Shown here: positions 9,452 to 16,896 of the stretch, one piece after another
Position numbering within the stretch: the first letter of the stretch is position 1
Layout of the letters: the number at the start of each line of letters is the position of its first letter
Source: Pseudomonadota bacterium
GTDB lineage: Bacteria > Pseudomonadota > Gammaproteobacteria > Burkholderiales > Burkholderiaceae_C
Assembly: GCA_023387335.1 (NCBI GenBank)
Contig: JAEWIF010000049.1
Location: 91,114 to 155,113 of the forward strand
Length of the DNA stretch: 64,000 nt
Direction of reading: 5' to 3'
The notes under the pieces: model-generated
The model's database searches: none
Seen by the model: only the letters and a program-made list of their open reading frames with translations
Told to the model about the DNA's origin: nothing
Made by a program: the position numbers and the translations under genes

Positions 9452-10606
9452 ATGAAGATCGCCGACGTCCGCGCGACCCCGCTCAACCTGCCGGTCACGG
9501 TGGGGAGCGGCAGCCGCACCAAATCCACCTCCCTTTCCGTCTGCATCGTCGAGGTCGAGCTCGATGATGGCCGCATCGGTTGCGGCATGACGGCCATCAC
9601 CGAGGAAGAGGTGATCGGTTCCATCGTCAACGACATCGCGGCCCACGCGCTCAAGGGCATGGACCCGCTGCGCCACGAGCAGGTGTGGGACAAGCTCTAC
9701 TGGCTGCTGGCCCCGCGCGGCCAGTCCGGCTACGCGAGCCATGCGATCGCCGCGATCGACCTGGCGCTGTGGGACCTCAAGGGCCAGATCCTGGGCCAGC
9801 CGTGCTGGCGCCTCCTGGGCGGCGCGCGCGACCGCGTGCCGGTGTACGCCACCTTCGGTTTCGCCTTCTTCGACCGCGACGAACTCGCGGCGGCGGCGCG
9901 CAGCTGGGTCGAACGCGGCTTCACGCGCCTGAAGATGACGGTGGGCCACCACGGACTGCAGCGGCGCGACGAGCCGCGTCCGCTGGCGGACGTGATCCGC
10001 GAGGACGTGCAGCGCATCCGCGCCGTGCGCGAGGCCGTGGGCCCCGACGCGCAGCTGTACATCGACGCCAACTGCAGCCTCGACTACTTCCATGCGCAGG
10101 CGCTGGCCGAGCGGATCGAGGAGTACGGCATCACCTTCTTCGAGGAGCCGGTGGCGCAGAACGACATCCCCAACCTGGCCAAGCTGCGCGCTAAGACGCG
10201 CATCCCGCTGGCCGCCGGCCAGAACGAGGGCCTGGCCAGCCGCTTCCGCGACATGCTGGTGGCGCAGGCGGTGGACGTGGTGCAGCCCAACGCGTGCATC
10301 ACCGGCGGCTACACGCAGTGCGTCAAGATCGCGGGCCTGGCCGCCGCCTTCAACACCGCCTTCGCCAACGGCGGCGCCTGGCCGCACCACAACATGCACC
10401 TGCATGCGGGCCTGGCCAACGGAAGCCTGGTGGAATACCACTCGGTCGCCGTCGAATGCTGCAAGCTGGTGTTCGACGGGCTGCCCGAACCGTCGAACGG
10501 CGTGCTGGCGCTGCCCGAGACGCCCGGCCTGGGCTTCCGCCCGAACCGCGAGCGCGTGGCCGAACTGGCCAGGCGGCCCGGGTCGCGCGGCGTCGGCAAG
10601 GCCTGA
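9452..10606 (+). CDS. Mandelate racemase/muconate lactonizing enzyme-family protein (enolase superfamily)
   Basis: 384 residues. N-terminal capping domain (1 to about 120) with a mobile-loop region, then a (beta/alpha)7-beta barrel. Barrel motifs: second strand RLKMTVG (usual K-x-K reduced to one Lys), first metal ligand in YIDANC, second in FFEEP, a third strand reading AGQNEG where many members have G-E-N, and the candidate general base in PHHNMHLHAG. Family members abstract a proton alpha to a carboxylate. The substrate is unknown. The next genes encode a Bug receptor and an arylmalonate-decarboxylase-like enzyme, so a tricarboxylate, dicarboxylate or aryl acid is likely. The ATG at 9452 is chosen from homology to the MKI-DV start. 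Confidence 0.85.
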   Translation: MKIADVRATPLNLPVTVGSGSRTKSTSLSVCIVEVELDDGRIGCGMTAITEEEVIGSIVNDIAAHALKGMDPLRHEQVWDKLYWLLAPRGQSGYASHAIAAIDLALWDLKGQILGQPCWRLLGGARDRVPVYATFGFAFFDRDELAAAARSWVERGFTRLKMTVGHHGLQRRDEPRPLADVIREDVQRIRAVREAVGPDAQLYIDANCSLDYFHAQALAERIEEYGITFFEEPVAQNDIPNLAKLRAKTRIPLAAGQNEGLASRFRDMLVAQAVDVVQPNACITGGYTQCVKIAGLAAAFNTAFANGGAWPHHNMHLHAGLANGSLVEYHSVAVECCKLVFDGLPEPSNGVLALPETPGLGFRPNRERVAELARRPGSRGVGKA

Positions 10607-10629
10607 ACACAACGACAAGGAGACAGACA

Positions 10630-11607
10630 GTGAAACGCAACCTTTCCGTCCTCTCGCGCCGCGCACTGATCGCCGCGGCCGTCGCACTGGCCGCGCCGTT
10701 CGCGGGCGCCCAGAACTTCCCCGAGAAGCCGGTCCGGCTGCTGGTCGGCTACAACGCCGGCGGCGGCGTGGACGCGATGGCGCGCCTCCTGTCCTCGCGC
10801 CTGTCCACGGTGCTGGGCCAGCAGGTGGTGGTGGAGAACCGCTCGGGCGCCAGCGGCATGATCGCCGCCGAACTGGTGGCCAACTCGCCCGCCGACGGCT
10901 ACACGCTGCTGATGGGCGAGAGCGGCATGCTGATCACCTCGCTGATGCAGCCGCGCGCCAACCTAGATCCGCTGAAGTCGTTCGCGCCGGTGGCCGGCGC
11001 GTTCGTCACGCCGCTGCTGGTGGTGGCCAACAACAACCTGCCGGCGGCCAACCCGAAGGAGCTGGTGTCGCTGATCAAGTCCAAGCCGGGCACCTTCTCG
11101 TACGCCACCTCCGGCGTCGGCACCGTGCACCACCTCGGCTTCGAGATGCTCAAGGCGCACTCGCAGGCGTTCATCGTCCACATCCCGTACCGCGGCGCTT
11201 CGCAGATCGTGCCGGACGTGATGAGCGGGCAGGTGCCCATCGGCGTGGTGAGCGCGGCCGCGGGCCTGGCGCAGGCCAACGCAGGCAAGCTGAAGGCCAT
11301 CGGCCTCATGAGCAAGGGCAAGCTGCCCGGCGCCGAGAACGTGCCCGCGATGGCCGACGCGCTGCCGGGCTTCGACGTCGCGCCGCGCCTCTTCGTGCTG
11401 GCGCCGGCCGGCACGCCCGCGCCCATCGTCGCCAAGCTCGATGAGGCCATGCGCAAGGTGCTGGCCAGCACCGAGCTGGAACAGGCCGCCGCCAAGGCCG
11501 GCGGCATCGCCGCCTACCTGCCGCCGGCGCAGCTGGGCCGCGCGATGGCGCAGGAGAACGCCGACTGGGGCAAGCTGATCAAGTCGCAGAACATCTCCAC
11601 GCAATGA
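10630..11607 (+). CDS. Bug/TctC-family periplasmic solute receptor
   Basis: 325 residues with a GTG start at 10630 behind AAGGAGACAGACA. Signal peptide MKRNLSVLSRRALIAAAVAL with cleavage near FAGAQ|N. The mature part is the two-domain Bug fold: NFPEKPVRLLVGYNAGGG, VVVENRSGASGMIAAELVA and later HIPYRGASQIVPDVMSGQ. Bug proteins bind carboxylates and usually lack the TctAB permease next door, as here. They are greatly expanded in Bordetella and Comamonadaceae. It sits between the enolase-type and AMDase-type genes, overlapping the latter by ATGA, so it likely captures the substrate of this short operon. Confidence 0.92.
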   Translation: MKRNLSVLSRRALIAAAVALAAPFAGAQNFPEKPVRLLVGYNAGGGVDAMARLLSSRLSTVLGQQVVVENRSGASGMIAAELVANSPADGYTLLMGESGMLITSLMQPRANLDPLKSFAPVAGAFVTPLLVVANNNLPAANPKELVSLIKSKPGTFSYATSGVGTVHHLGFEMLKAHSQAFIVHIPYRGASQIVPDVMSGQVPIGVVSAAAGLAQANAGKLKAIGLMSKGKLPGAENVPAMADALPGFDVAPRLFVLAPAGTPAPIVAKLDEAMRKVLASTELEQAAAKAGGIAAYLPPAQLGRAMAQENADWGKLIKSQNISTQ

Positions 11608-12326
11608 CGCAGCGCGCGCCCACCCTCGGACTGATCGTCCCGCCCGGCCACGGCCAGGTGCCGCAGGACGGACCGATGCTGTACGGCGATCGCGTGCGTT
11701 TCATCGCGCGCGGCCTCGGCATCGGCGGCGTGTCGCCGGAGGGCTTCGCTCCGGTGATCGACACCGTGCTCGATCGCGCGCGCGAGCTGCGGCAGGCCGG
11801 CGCCGAGGCCATCTCGCTGATGGGCACCTCGATCAGCTTCTATCGCGGCGCTGCGTTCACCGAGAGCCTGCGCGCCGCCATGCAGGAGGCCACGGGCGTT
11901 CCCTGCACCACGATGAGCCATGCGATCCTGGCGGCGCTGAAGGAACTCGGCATCCGCCGCGTCGCGGTCGCCACTTCGTACATCGACGAACTGAACGACC
12001 GCCTGGTGGACTACCTCACGCAGGCCGGCTTCGTCGTCACGGCGATCGAAGGCATGTCGATCACGGGCGTGAAGGAAGTGGGCGAGGTCCCGACCGAGGC
12101 CCTGGTGAAGCTCTCGCGCAAGGTGCACGCGCGCGACCGCACGGCCGACGGCGTCTTCATCTCCTGCGGCGGCCTGCTCACGCTGGACGCCATCCGGCAG
12201 CTGGAAGACGAACTGGGATTGCCGGTGACGGCGAGCTCGCCGGCGGGGTTCTGGGACGTGGTGCGGCTGGCGGGCGTGTCGCCGCGGTCCGAAGGATTCG
12301 GCCGGCTCTTCGCATCGGCGGGCTGA
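11604..12326 (+). CDS. Arylmalonate decarboxylase / maleate isomerase-like enzyme (Asp/Glu racemase fold)
   Basis: 240 residues, starting in a 4-base overlap with the Bug gene. From memory it follows Bordetella arylmalonate decarboxylase closely: IVPPGHGQVPQDG, SLMGTSISFYRGAAF with the oxyanion-hole Thr-Ser, CTTMSHA, VATSYIDELN with the conserved Tyr, and ISCGGLLTLDAI with the single catalytic Cys. In AMDase that Cys protonates the enediolate, and the Gly at the racemase second-Cys position makes the enzyme a decarboxylase. Here too only the second motif carries Cys, since the GTS motif has no Cys. The natural substrates of AMDases are not known. The operon with a receptor and an enolase-fold enzyme suggests uptake and breakdown of a substituted malonate or related acid. 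Confidence 0.8.
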   Translation: MTQRAPTLGLIVPPGHGQVPQDGPMLYGDRVRFIARGLGIGGVSPEGFAPVIDTVLDRARELRQAGAEAISLMGTSISFYRGAAFTESLRAAMQEATGVPCTTMSHAILAALKELGIRRVAVATSYIDELNDRLVDYLTQAGFVVTAIEGMSITGVKEVGEVPTEALVKLSRKVHARDRTADGVFISCGGLLTLDAIRQLEDELGLPVTASSPAGFWDVVRLAGVSPRSEGFGRLFASAG

Positions 12327-12405
12327 CCCGTCAAGTTCTGCGTTGGGCGCGCCCCACGCAAAGGGTCGGCCCTCATTGTTTCGAGGCGCCTCCATCGGTA
12401 GCTTC

Positions 12406-12431
12406 CCTCCTGACAGTTTTCTGTCAGGAGG
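12406..12431 (+). promoter_or_regulatory. Perfect hairpin enclosing the ribosome binding site of the next gene
   Basis: Arms CCTCCTGACAG (12406-12416) and CTGTCAGGAGG (12421-12431) are perfect 11-base complements around a TTTT loop. The right arm contains AGGAGG, the ribosome binding site of the GTG-start gene at 12442, 10 bases further on. In RNA the Shine-Dalgarno sequence would be fully paired. As DNA the same dyad could be an operator. Confidence 0.7.
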
Positions 12432-12441
12432 AGTGAGAAAA

Positions 12442-13563
12442 GTGAGAAGTGTGATCGGGCGCCCGTGGGGCGCCATTCTTTCGTTGGCTCTCGGAATCGC
12501 GACGCCGTCCATGGTCCGGGCGGACATCCTGCTGGGACATTCCGGCGACCTGTCCGGAACGTCCGCTGCCTTGACCAAGGACTACCTGCGCGGGATGAAC
12601 GCGTACTTCGACGACTTGAACAAGAAGGGCGGCATCCGCGGCGAGAAGGTCAAGCTGGTCAGCCTGGACGACGGCTTCAATCCGGACAAGACCGTCGAGA
12701 ACACCAAGTCGCTGATCGACCAGAACGTGCTGGCGCTCGTGGGCTACCGCGGCACCGCCAACGTGCTCAAGATCGTGCCGGTGGTGCAGGCCGCCGGCAT
12801 CGCGCAGGTTGGCAACACCAGCGGCGCGAAGTCGCTGCGCGATCCGTACGTGCAGAACGTCTTCCACGTTCGCGCCAGCACCACCGACGAGATCGAGGCC
12901 GCCGTCGGCCACGCCTGGACGGTCGGCGTGACCAAGATCGGCGCGGTGTACCAGGACGACGCATTCGGCAAGGAAGGCCTCGAAGCCCTGAACGAAGCGA
13001 TCAGGAAGCGCGGCGGCGCCGCCGCGGCGGTGGCGCCGGTGCCGCGCGGCACGGTGGACGTGGCGGCCGCCACGGACGCCATGGTCGCCGCGAAGCCGCA
13101 GGCGGTGCTGTTCATCGGCCAGTCCAAGCCGGCCGCCGCGCTGATCAAGGCGATGCGCGCGAAAGGCGTGAGCCCGCAGTTCTTCGTGCTGAGCGTCGCC
13201 TCGGGCCTGCATGCCGACCTGGGCGAAGCGGCCCAGGGCGTTGTGGTGAGCCAGGTCGTGCCCTATCCGTTCACGGAGCTGGGCAACCCGGTGGTGCGCG
13301 AGTACCAGAGCATCATCGGCAAGTCGCCCGACGCGAAGTTCAGCTACAACAGCCTGGAGGGCTTCCTGAACGCCAAGCTGATCGCGCGTGCCGTCTCGCG
13401 CACGCCCGCGCCGCTCACGCGCGCGAAGGTGATCTCTACGCTGGAAGCCTTGAACGCCGAGGACCTGGGCGGCTTCTCGATCAGCTACGGCAAGCAGAGC
13501 AACCTCGGGTCGCGCTTCGTGGCGCTGACCATGATCCGCAAGGACGGCTCTTTCGCCCGCTAG
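12442..13563 (+). CDS. Branched-chain amino-acid-type ABC transporter substrate-binding protein
   Basis: 373 residues. GTG at 12442 is preferred (AGGAGG 10 bases upstream, and a short n-region before the hydrophobic core); in-frame GTGs at 12433 and 12451 also exist. Signal peptide to about SMVRA|DILLG. The mature part is a Leu/Ile/Val-binding fold: ILLGHSGDLSGTSAAL, YFDDLNKKGGIRGEKVKL, VENTKSLIDQNVLALVGYRG and YQDDAFGKEGLEALNEA. Proteins of this class bind amino acids, amides or aromatic acids for an ABC importer. No permease or ATPase gene is nearby, so it is an orphan receptor or a signalling receptor. The stop TAG overlaps that of the convergent VOC gene. Confidence 0.9.
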   Translation: MRSVIGRPWGAILSLALGIATPSMVRADILLGHSGDLSGTSAALTKDYLRGMNAYFDDLNKKGGIRGEKVKLVSLDDGFNPDKTVENTKSLIDQNVLALVGYRGTANVLKIVPVVQAAGIAQVGNTSGAKSLRDPYVQNVFHVRASTTDEIEAAVGHAWTVGVTKIGAVYQDDAFGKEGLEALNEAIRKRGGAAAAVAPVPRGTVDVAAATDAMVAAKPQAVLFIGQSKPAAALIKAMRAKGVSPQFFVLSVASGLHADLGEAAQGVVVSQVVPYPFTELGNPVVREYQSIIGKSPDAKFSYNSLEGFLNAKLIARAVSRTPAPLTRAKVISTLEALNAEDLGGFSISYGKQSNLGSRFVALTMIRKDGSFAR

Positions 13564-13988
13564 AGCGTGATCGTCACGGACGGCGCGCTGCGACGCGCGC
13601 CGCCGTGATGCACCGCCTCGATGTTGTTGCCGTCGGGGTCCAGCACGAAGGCGGCGTAATAGCTCTCGTGATAGGGCCGCAATCCGGGCGCGCCGTTGTC
13701 CCGACCTCCGTGGGCGAGAGCGGTCTCGTGGAACACCTTCACCATCGCCTGGTCCTTCGCCTGGAACGCCAGGTGCGTGCGGCCCGTCAGCGTCCCTTGC
13801 GAGGCTTCGCTCTCGCGAGCGGAGACCACCAGTTCGTCGGCCCAGAAGAACCCGTCGCCGCTGCCGCCGATGGGGATGCCCAGCACTTCGAAGATCGCCG
13901 AGTAGAAGGCCCGTGAGGCCTCGAGGTCGCGCACGACCAGTTGCACGTGGTCGAGGAGGCGGCCCCGATGCCATTGCTGCGGTTCCAT
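13560..13988 (-). CDS. VOC (glyoxalase/bleomycin-resistance) family protein
   Basis: 142 residues with paired beta-alpha-beta-beta-beta modules: LLDHVQLVVRDLEASRAFYS, HLAFQAKDQAMVKVFHE and YYAAFVLDPDGNNIEAVHH. Candidate metal ligands are His14 (LDHV), His71 (THLAF) and Glu (NIEAV). The family includes glyoxalases, dioxygenases and drug-binding proteins, and no substrate can be assigned. It converges on the substrate-binding-protein gene, with both stop codons inside the palindrome CTAG (13560-13563). Confidence 0.85.
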   Translation of the reverse strand: MEPQQWHRGRLLDHVQLVVRDLEASRAFYSAIFEVLGIPIGGSGDGFFWADELVVSARESEASQGTLTGRTHLAFQAKDQAMVKVFHETALAHGGRDNGAPGLRPYHESYYAAFVLDPDGNNIEAVHHGGARRSAPSVTITL

Positions 13989-14043
13989 GGTTCGCTCCTT
14001 GTCCGGGACGGATGACGGGAGCGATTCTGGAAGCGGGCCCGGC

Positions 14044-14424
14044 TCAGCGGCACTCGGCGTAGGCCCAGTACTGCGGCGTCCATTCCGGCGGGCTGTTCAC
14101 GTTCCACACCCGCGCCGACACGCGCTTGGCGACGAACAGGTTGCCCTGGCGCCGGACCAGCTGGCCCGGCATGTAGCGCACGTCGGGATCCCAGCGCGGC
14201 GCGCGGCAGTCGTTGCCGCCCCAGTTCTGCTGTTGGCGGTAGGCGCGCGGTGGCTCGTACTGCTCGTACACCTGGTGCACTGGCATGGGCACGGGTTGCA
14301 CCTGCACCGGCTGCTGCATGCGCACCGAGACGTGGAGGTCGCCGGCATTGGCGGCGGCGGCCGCGCCCAGCGCGCCGAAAGCCAGCACGGTGGTCGCGAT
14401 CCTGTGTTTCATCGAGCGGTTCAT
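14044..14424 (-). CDS. Small secreted protein with a carbohydrate-binding (CBM5/12-like) C-terminus
   Basis: 126 residues from the ATG at 14424 (another Met is four codons in). Signal peptide to about AANA|GDL. A Gln/Pro/Val-rich linker follows, then a module of about 50 residues with the aromatic pattern of chitin-binding family 5/12: RWDPDVRYMPGQLVRRQGNL, then FVAKRV and W-TPQYWAY near the end. Two cysteines (NDC and AEC) could form a disulfide across the module. No catalytic domain is present, so it is a stand-alone binding or envelope protein. It lies downstream of the diheme cytochrome gene in the same direction, 119 bases away. Confidence 0.6.
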   Translation of the reverse strand: MNRSMKHRIATTVLAFGALGAAAAANAGDLHVSVRMQQPVQVQPVPMPVHQVYEQYEPPRAYRQQQNWGGNDCRAPRWDPDVRYMPGQLVRRQGNLFVAKRVSARVWNVNSPPEWTPQYWAYAECR

Positions 14425-14543
14425 CTGGGAGCCCCTTCCTTGGATGAACGCACTTTCTGCTGCCCGGCTGAAGGGCTCATGCAGGGAACGTGAAGCTGTG
14501 TGAAGGGTGTGACGAAGACTCTCGAGTCGTGGGGGGCCCAGGC

Positions 14544-15428
14544 TCAGCGCACCTTCACCTTGTCCAGCGTGGCCAGGAACGCCGCGATGTCGCGAGCGTC
14601 CTGTTCGGACAGCCCCAACGCCGGCATCGCCGTGTCCGGGTCGACCTGCTGGGGCTGCAGGAGGAACCGCACCATGTTCTCCGGCGAGTTCGGCAGCATG
14701 CCCGCGATGAAGCCGCGCTTGGCCATGCCGTCCAGCGGCGGGCCGACGTGGTGCTGCGCGCTGACGAAGCCGGGGATGACGTGGCAGGTGACGCACAGGT
14801 AGCGCTCGGTGGCGCGCTTGCCGGCGGCGATGTCGCCGGGCCGCAGCGGCGGATCGTCCGGTGAGGGCTTCGAGACGACGGAGACCGAACCGGGCGGCGG
14901 CAGCGAGGCGCCCAGCTGCGCATAGTCGCGCGGCGCCAGCCGCGGCATCGCGCGCACGAAGGCCACCACGTCCCAGACCTCGTCGTCGCTCAGCCGGTAG
15001 ACCCAGGCCGGCATGCCGGTCATCTTGATGCCGTGCTTGACCACCCAGAAGATCTCGCCCGGCACCCAGGTGCGGCCGGCCGCGAGCAGGTTCGCCGGCG
15101 CGGGCGTGAGGCCGAAGGCCAGCGGCTCGGGCGCGACACCCGGCGCGCCGTGGCATTGCACGCACTGGTCGCGGTAGGTGAGGGCGCCCGCGCGCACGCG
15201 TCGTTCGTCGCTGAGGTCCGGCGGCGCCGCGACCTGGTCCAGGCGCGACTGCACCGACCGGCGCATCGCATAGTCCAGCACCTTGAAGACCGGATCGGTG
15301 TGCTGGTTGGTGGCCGAGATGTCGTACACGCCGCCCCAGAGCACCCAGCCGCCCGCGCCGCCGGCGAGCAGCGCCAAGGCGAGCACGACGATGAACAGGG
15401 TGCGCAGCCGGATCGTCATCGTGCTCAC
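14544..15428 (-). CDS. Membrane-anchored diheme cytochrome c
   Basis: 294 residues. Membrane anchor at about 10-31, then two class I cytochrome c domains with CVQCH (about residue 91) and CVTCH (about residue 213). Candidate axial Met residues are in IKMTGMPAW and NTAMPALG-type segments (here DTAMPALG). The second half resembles the neighbouring monoheme protein, suggesting duplication. It overlaps the upstream cytochrome gene by ATGA, and the pair is divergent from the caa3 oxidase operon, so it probably carries electrons to or beside that oxidase in the periplasm. The oxidase link is inferred from position. Confidence 0.88.
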   Translation of the reverse strand: MSTMTIRLRTLFIVVLALALLAGGAGGWVLWGGVYDISATNQHTDPVFKVLDYAMRRSVQSRLDQVAAPPDLSDERRVRAGALTYRDQCVQCHGAPGVAPEPLAFGLTPAPANLLAAGRTWVPGEIFWVVKHGIKMTGMPAWVYRLSDDEVWDVVAFVRAMPRLAPRDYAQLGASLPPPGSVSVVSKPSPDDPPLRPGDIAAGKRATERYLCVTCHVIPGFVSAQHHVGPPLDGMAKRGFIAGMLPNSPENMVRFLLQPQQVDPDTAMPALGLSEQDARDIAAFLATLDKVKVR

Positions 15429-15784
15429 GGCCGCGAATAGAGATATGCCGCGACGTCCGCCGCTTCCGCGGGCGAGACGCCCAGGTTGGGCATGGCGGTG
15501 CGCGGCGCGACCGCGGGCGGGTCACGCAGCCAGCGCACCAGCTGCTCGGGCGTGTTGGGCAGCACGCCCGCGATGTAGCCGCGCTCGGCCAGGTGCAGCA
15601 GCGGCGGGCCGATGTTGGCGCCGGACGCGGGCACGCCGGGGATGGTGTGGCACGCGGCGCAGCCGTAGCGCTCGATGGCCGCGCGGCCGCGGTCCACGTC
15701 GCCGCCGGCGACTCGCGGACGTTCGGGGCTTTCGCCGCAGGCCGCGCCGGCGGCGGCGATCAGCAGCAGGAAGGCGAGCCGCAT
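15425..15784 (-). CDS. Small c-type cytochrome, possible lipoprotein
   Basis: 119 residues from the ATG at 15784. The N-terminal hydrophobic stretch ends AAAGAAC, a weak lipobox whose Cys would become residue 1 of the mature protein. One heme motif CAACH follows, and a candidate distal Met lies in RTAMPNLG. The domain resembles the second domain of the diheme protein encoded next. First gene of a two-gene operon, divergent from the oxidase genes, with 143 bases between. Confidence 0.82.
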   Translation of the reverse strand: MRLAFLLLIAAAGAACGESPERPRVAGGDVDRGRAAIERYGCAACHTIPGVPASGANIGPPLLHLAERGYIAGVLPNTPEQLVRWLRDPPAVAPRTAMPNLGVSPAEAADVAAYLYSRP

Positions 15785-15927
15785 GGCGCCCGATTCTGCG
15801 AGGCCCTCGCGCAGCCGTGGGGCGCGCCAGCCCGGCCGTAACAAATTCGAAGAAAAAAGATGAGCGGTTGGGTTCGTGCCCGGCCCACGAAAACCGGCGG
15901 GTCCTTCAACATCGCCGCATCCCATCC

Positions 15928-16896
15928 ATGCAGATTTCCATCGCGTCCGCAGCCCCGGTGTCGCCGCGCCAGTTCGCGTTGGAAGCGCAAGGCGAGGGGG
16001 CGGCCCACATCCTGGAGATCACCTGGGTGCTGCTGATCGGCGGCGGGCTGATCTTCGTGGCGGTGATGGCGCTCGGGCTGTTCGCCTTGTTCGGTCGCCG
16101 CGAGGGCACGGCCTGGCTCGCGCGCCGCGGCTGGCTCATCGGCGCCGGCATCGCGTTCCCGCTCGTGGTGCTCACGGCGCTGCTGGTCTACACCTTCGGC
16201 GTCGCCGCGCAGATGCAGCGCGCCAACGCGCAGCCGGCCGCCACGCGCATCCAGGTCACGGGGGAGTTGTGGTGGTGGCGGGTGCGGTACCTCGCGCCCG
16301 ACGGCGCCGTGCTGCTGGAGACCGCCAACGAGCTGCGCATCCCGGTCGGCGAACCGGTGGACCTGGAGCTGGTGTCGCGCGAAGTGGTGCACAGCTTCTG
16401 GGTGCCCAGCCTCGCGGGCAAGCTCGACATGCTGCCGGGCACCACCAACCGAGTGCGCCTGCGCGCGACCGAAGCGGGCGTGTACCGCGGACAGTGCGCC
16501 GAATACTGCGGCACGCAGCACGCCAAGATGGCGTTGCACGTCGTCGCGCATCCGCCTGAAGAGCACGCCGCCTGGCTCGCGTCCGGCCGCCGGCCCGCGC
16601 CGCCGCCGCGCACGCCGCTGGAGCAGCAGGGCCGCGCGCTGTTCGAACAGGCGCGCTGCGGCGTCTGCCACGCCGTGCGCGGCACGACCTCCGAGGGCCG
16701 CGTCGGCCCGGACCTCACGCATGTCGGCACTCGCCTGACGCTGGCCGCCGGCACGCTGCCGAACGGCGGCGGACCTCTCGCGGCCTGGATCTCCGATCCG
16801 CAGCACATCAAGCCCGGGAGTCGCATGCCGCGCTACCGGCAATTCACGGGCGAGGACCTGCGTGCGCTGTCCGCCTACCTGGAGGGCCTGCGTTGA
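15928..16896 (+). CDS. ctaC: Cytochrome c oxidase subunit II with fused cytochrome c domain (caa3 type)
   Basis: 322 residues from the ATG at 15928. Two transmembrane helices (about 28-56 and 67-94), then the cupredoxin domain. The CuA site is complete: His155 in VVHSFW, then C-A-E-Y-C-G-T-Q-H-A-K-M at 190-201 with Cys190, Glu192, Cys194, His198 and Met201. A C-terminal heme c domain begins near 230 with CGVCH (244-248) and probable Met ligand in GSRMPRY. This layout is that of caa3 oxidases, which accept electrons directly from cytochrome c. The longer open frame upstream is not protein-like. Its stop overlaps the TTG start of the next gene. Confidence 0.93.
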   Translation: MQISIASAAPVSPRQFALEAQGEGAAHILEITWVLLIGGGLIFVAVMALGLFALFGRREGTAWLARRGWLIGAGIAFPLVVLTALLVYTFGVAAQMQRANAQPAATRIQVTGELWWWRVRYLAPDGAVLLETANELRIPVGEPVDLELVSREVVHSFWVPSLAGKLDMLPGTTNRVRLRATEAGVYRGQCAEYCGTQHAKMALHVVAHPPEEHAAWLASGRRPAPPPRTPLEQQGRALFEQARCGVCHAVRGTTSEGRVGPDLTHVGTRLTLAAGTLPNGGGPLAAWISDPQHIKPGSRMPRYRQFTGEDLRALSAYLEGLR

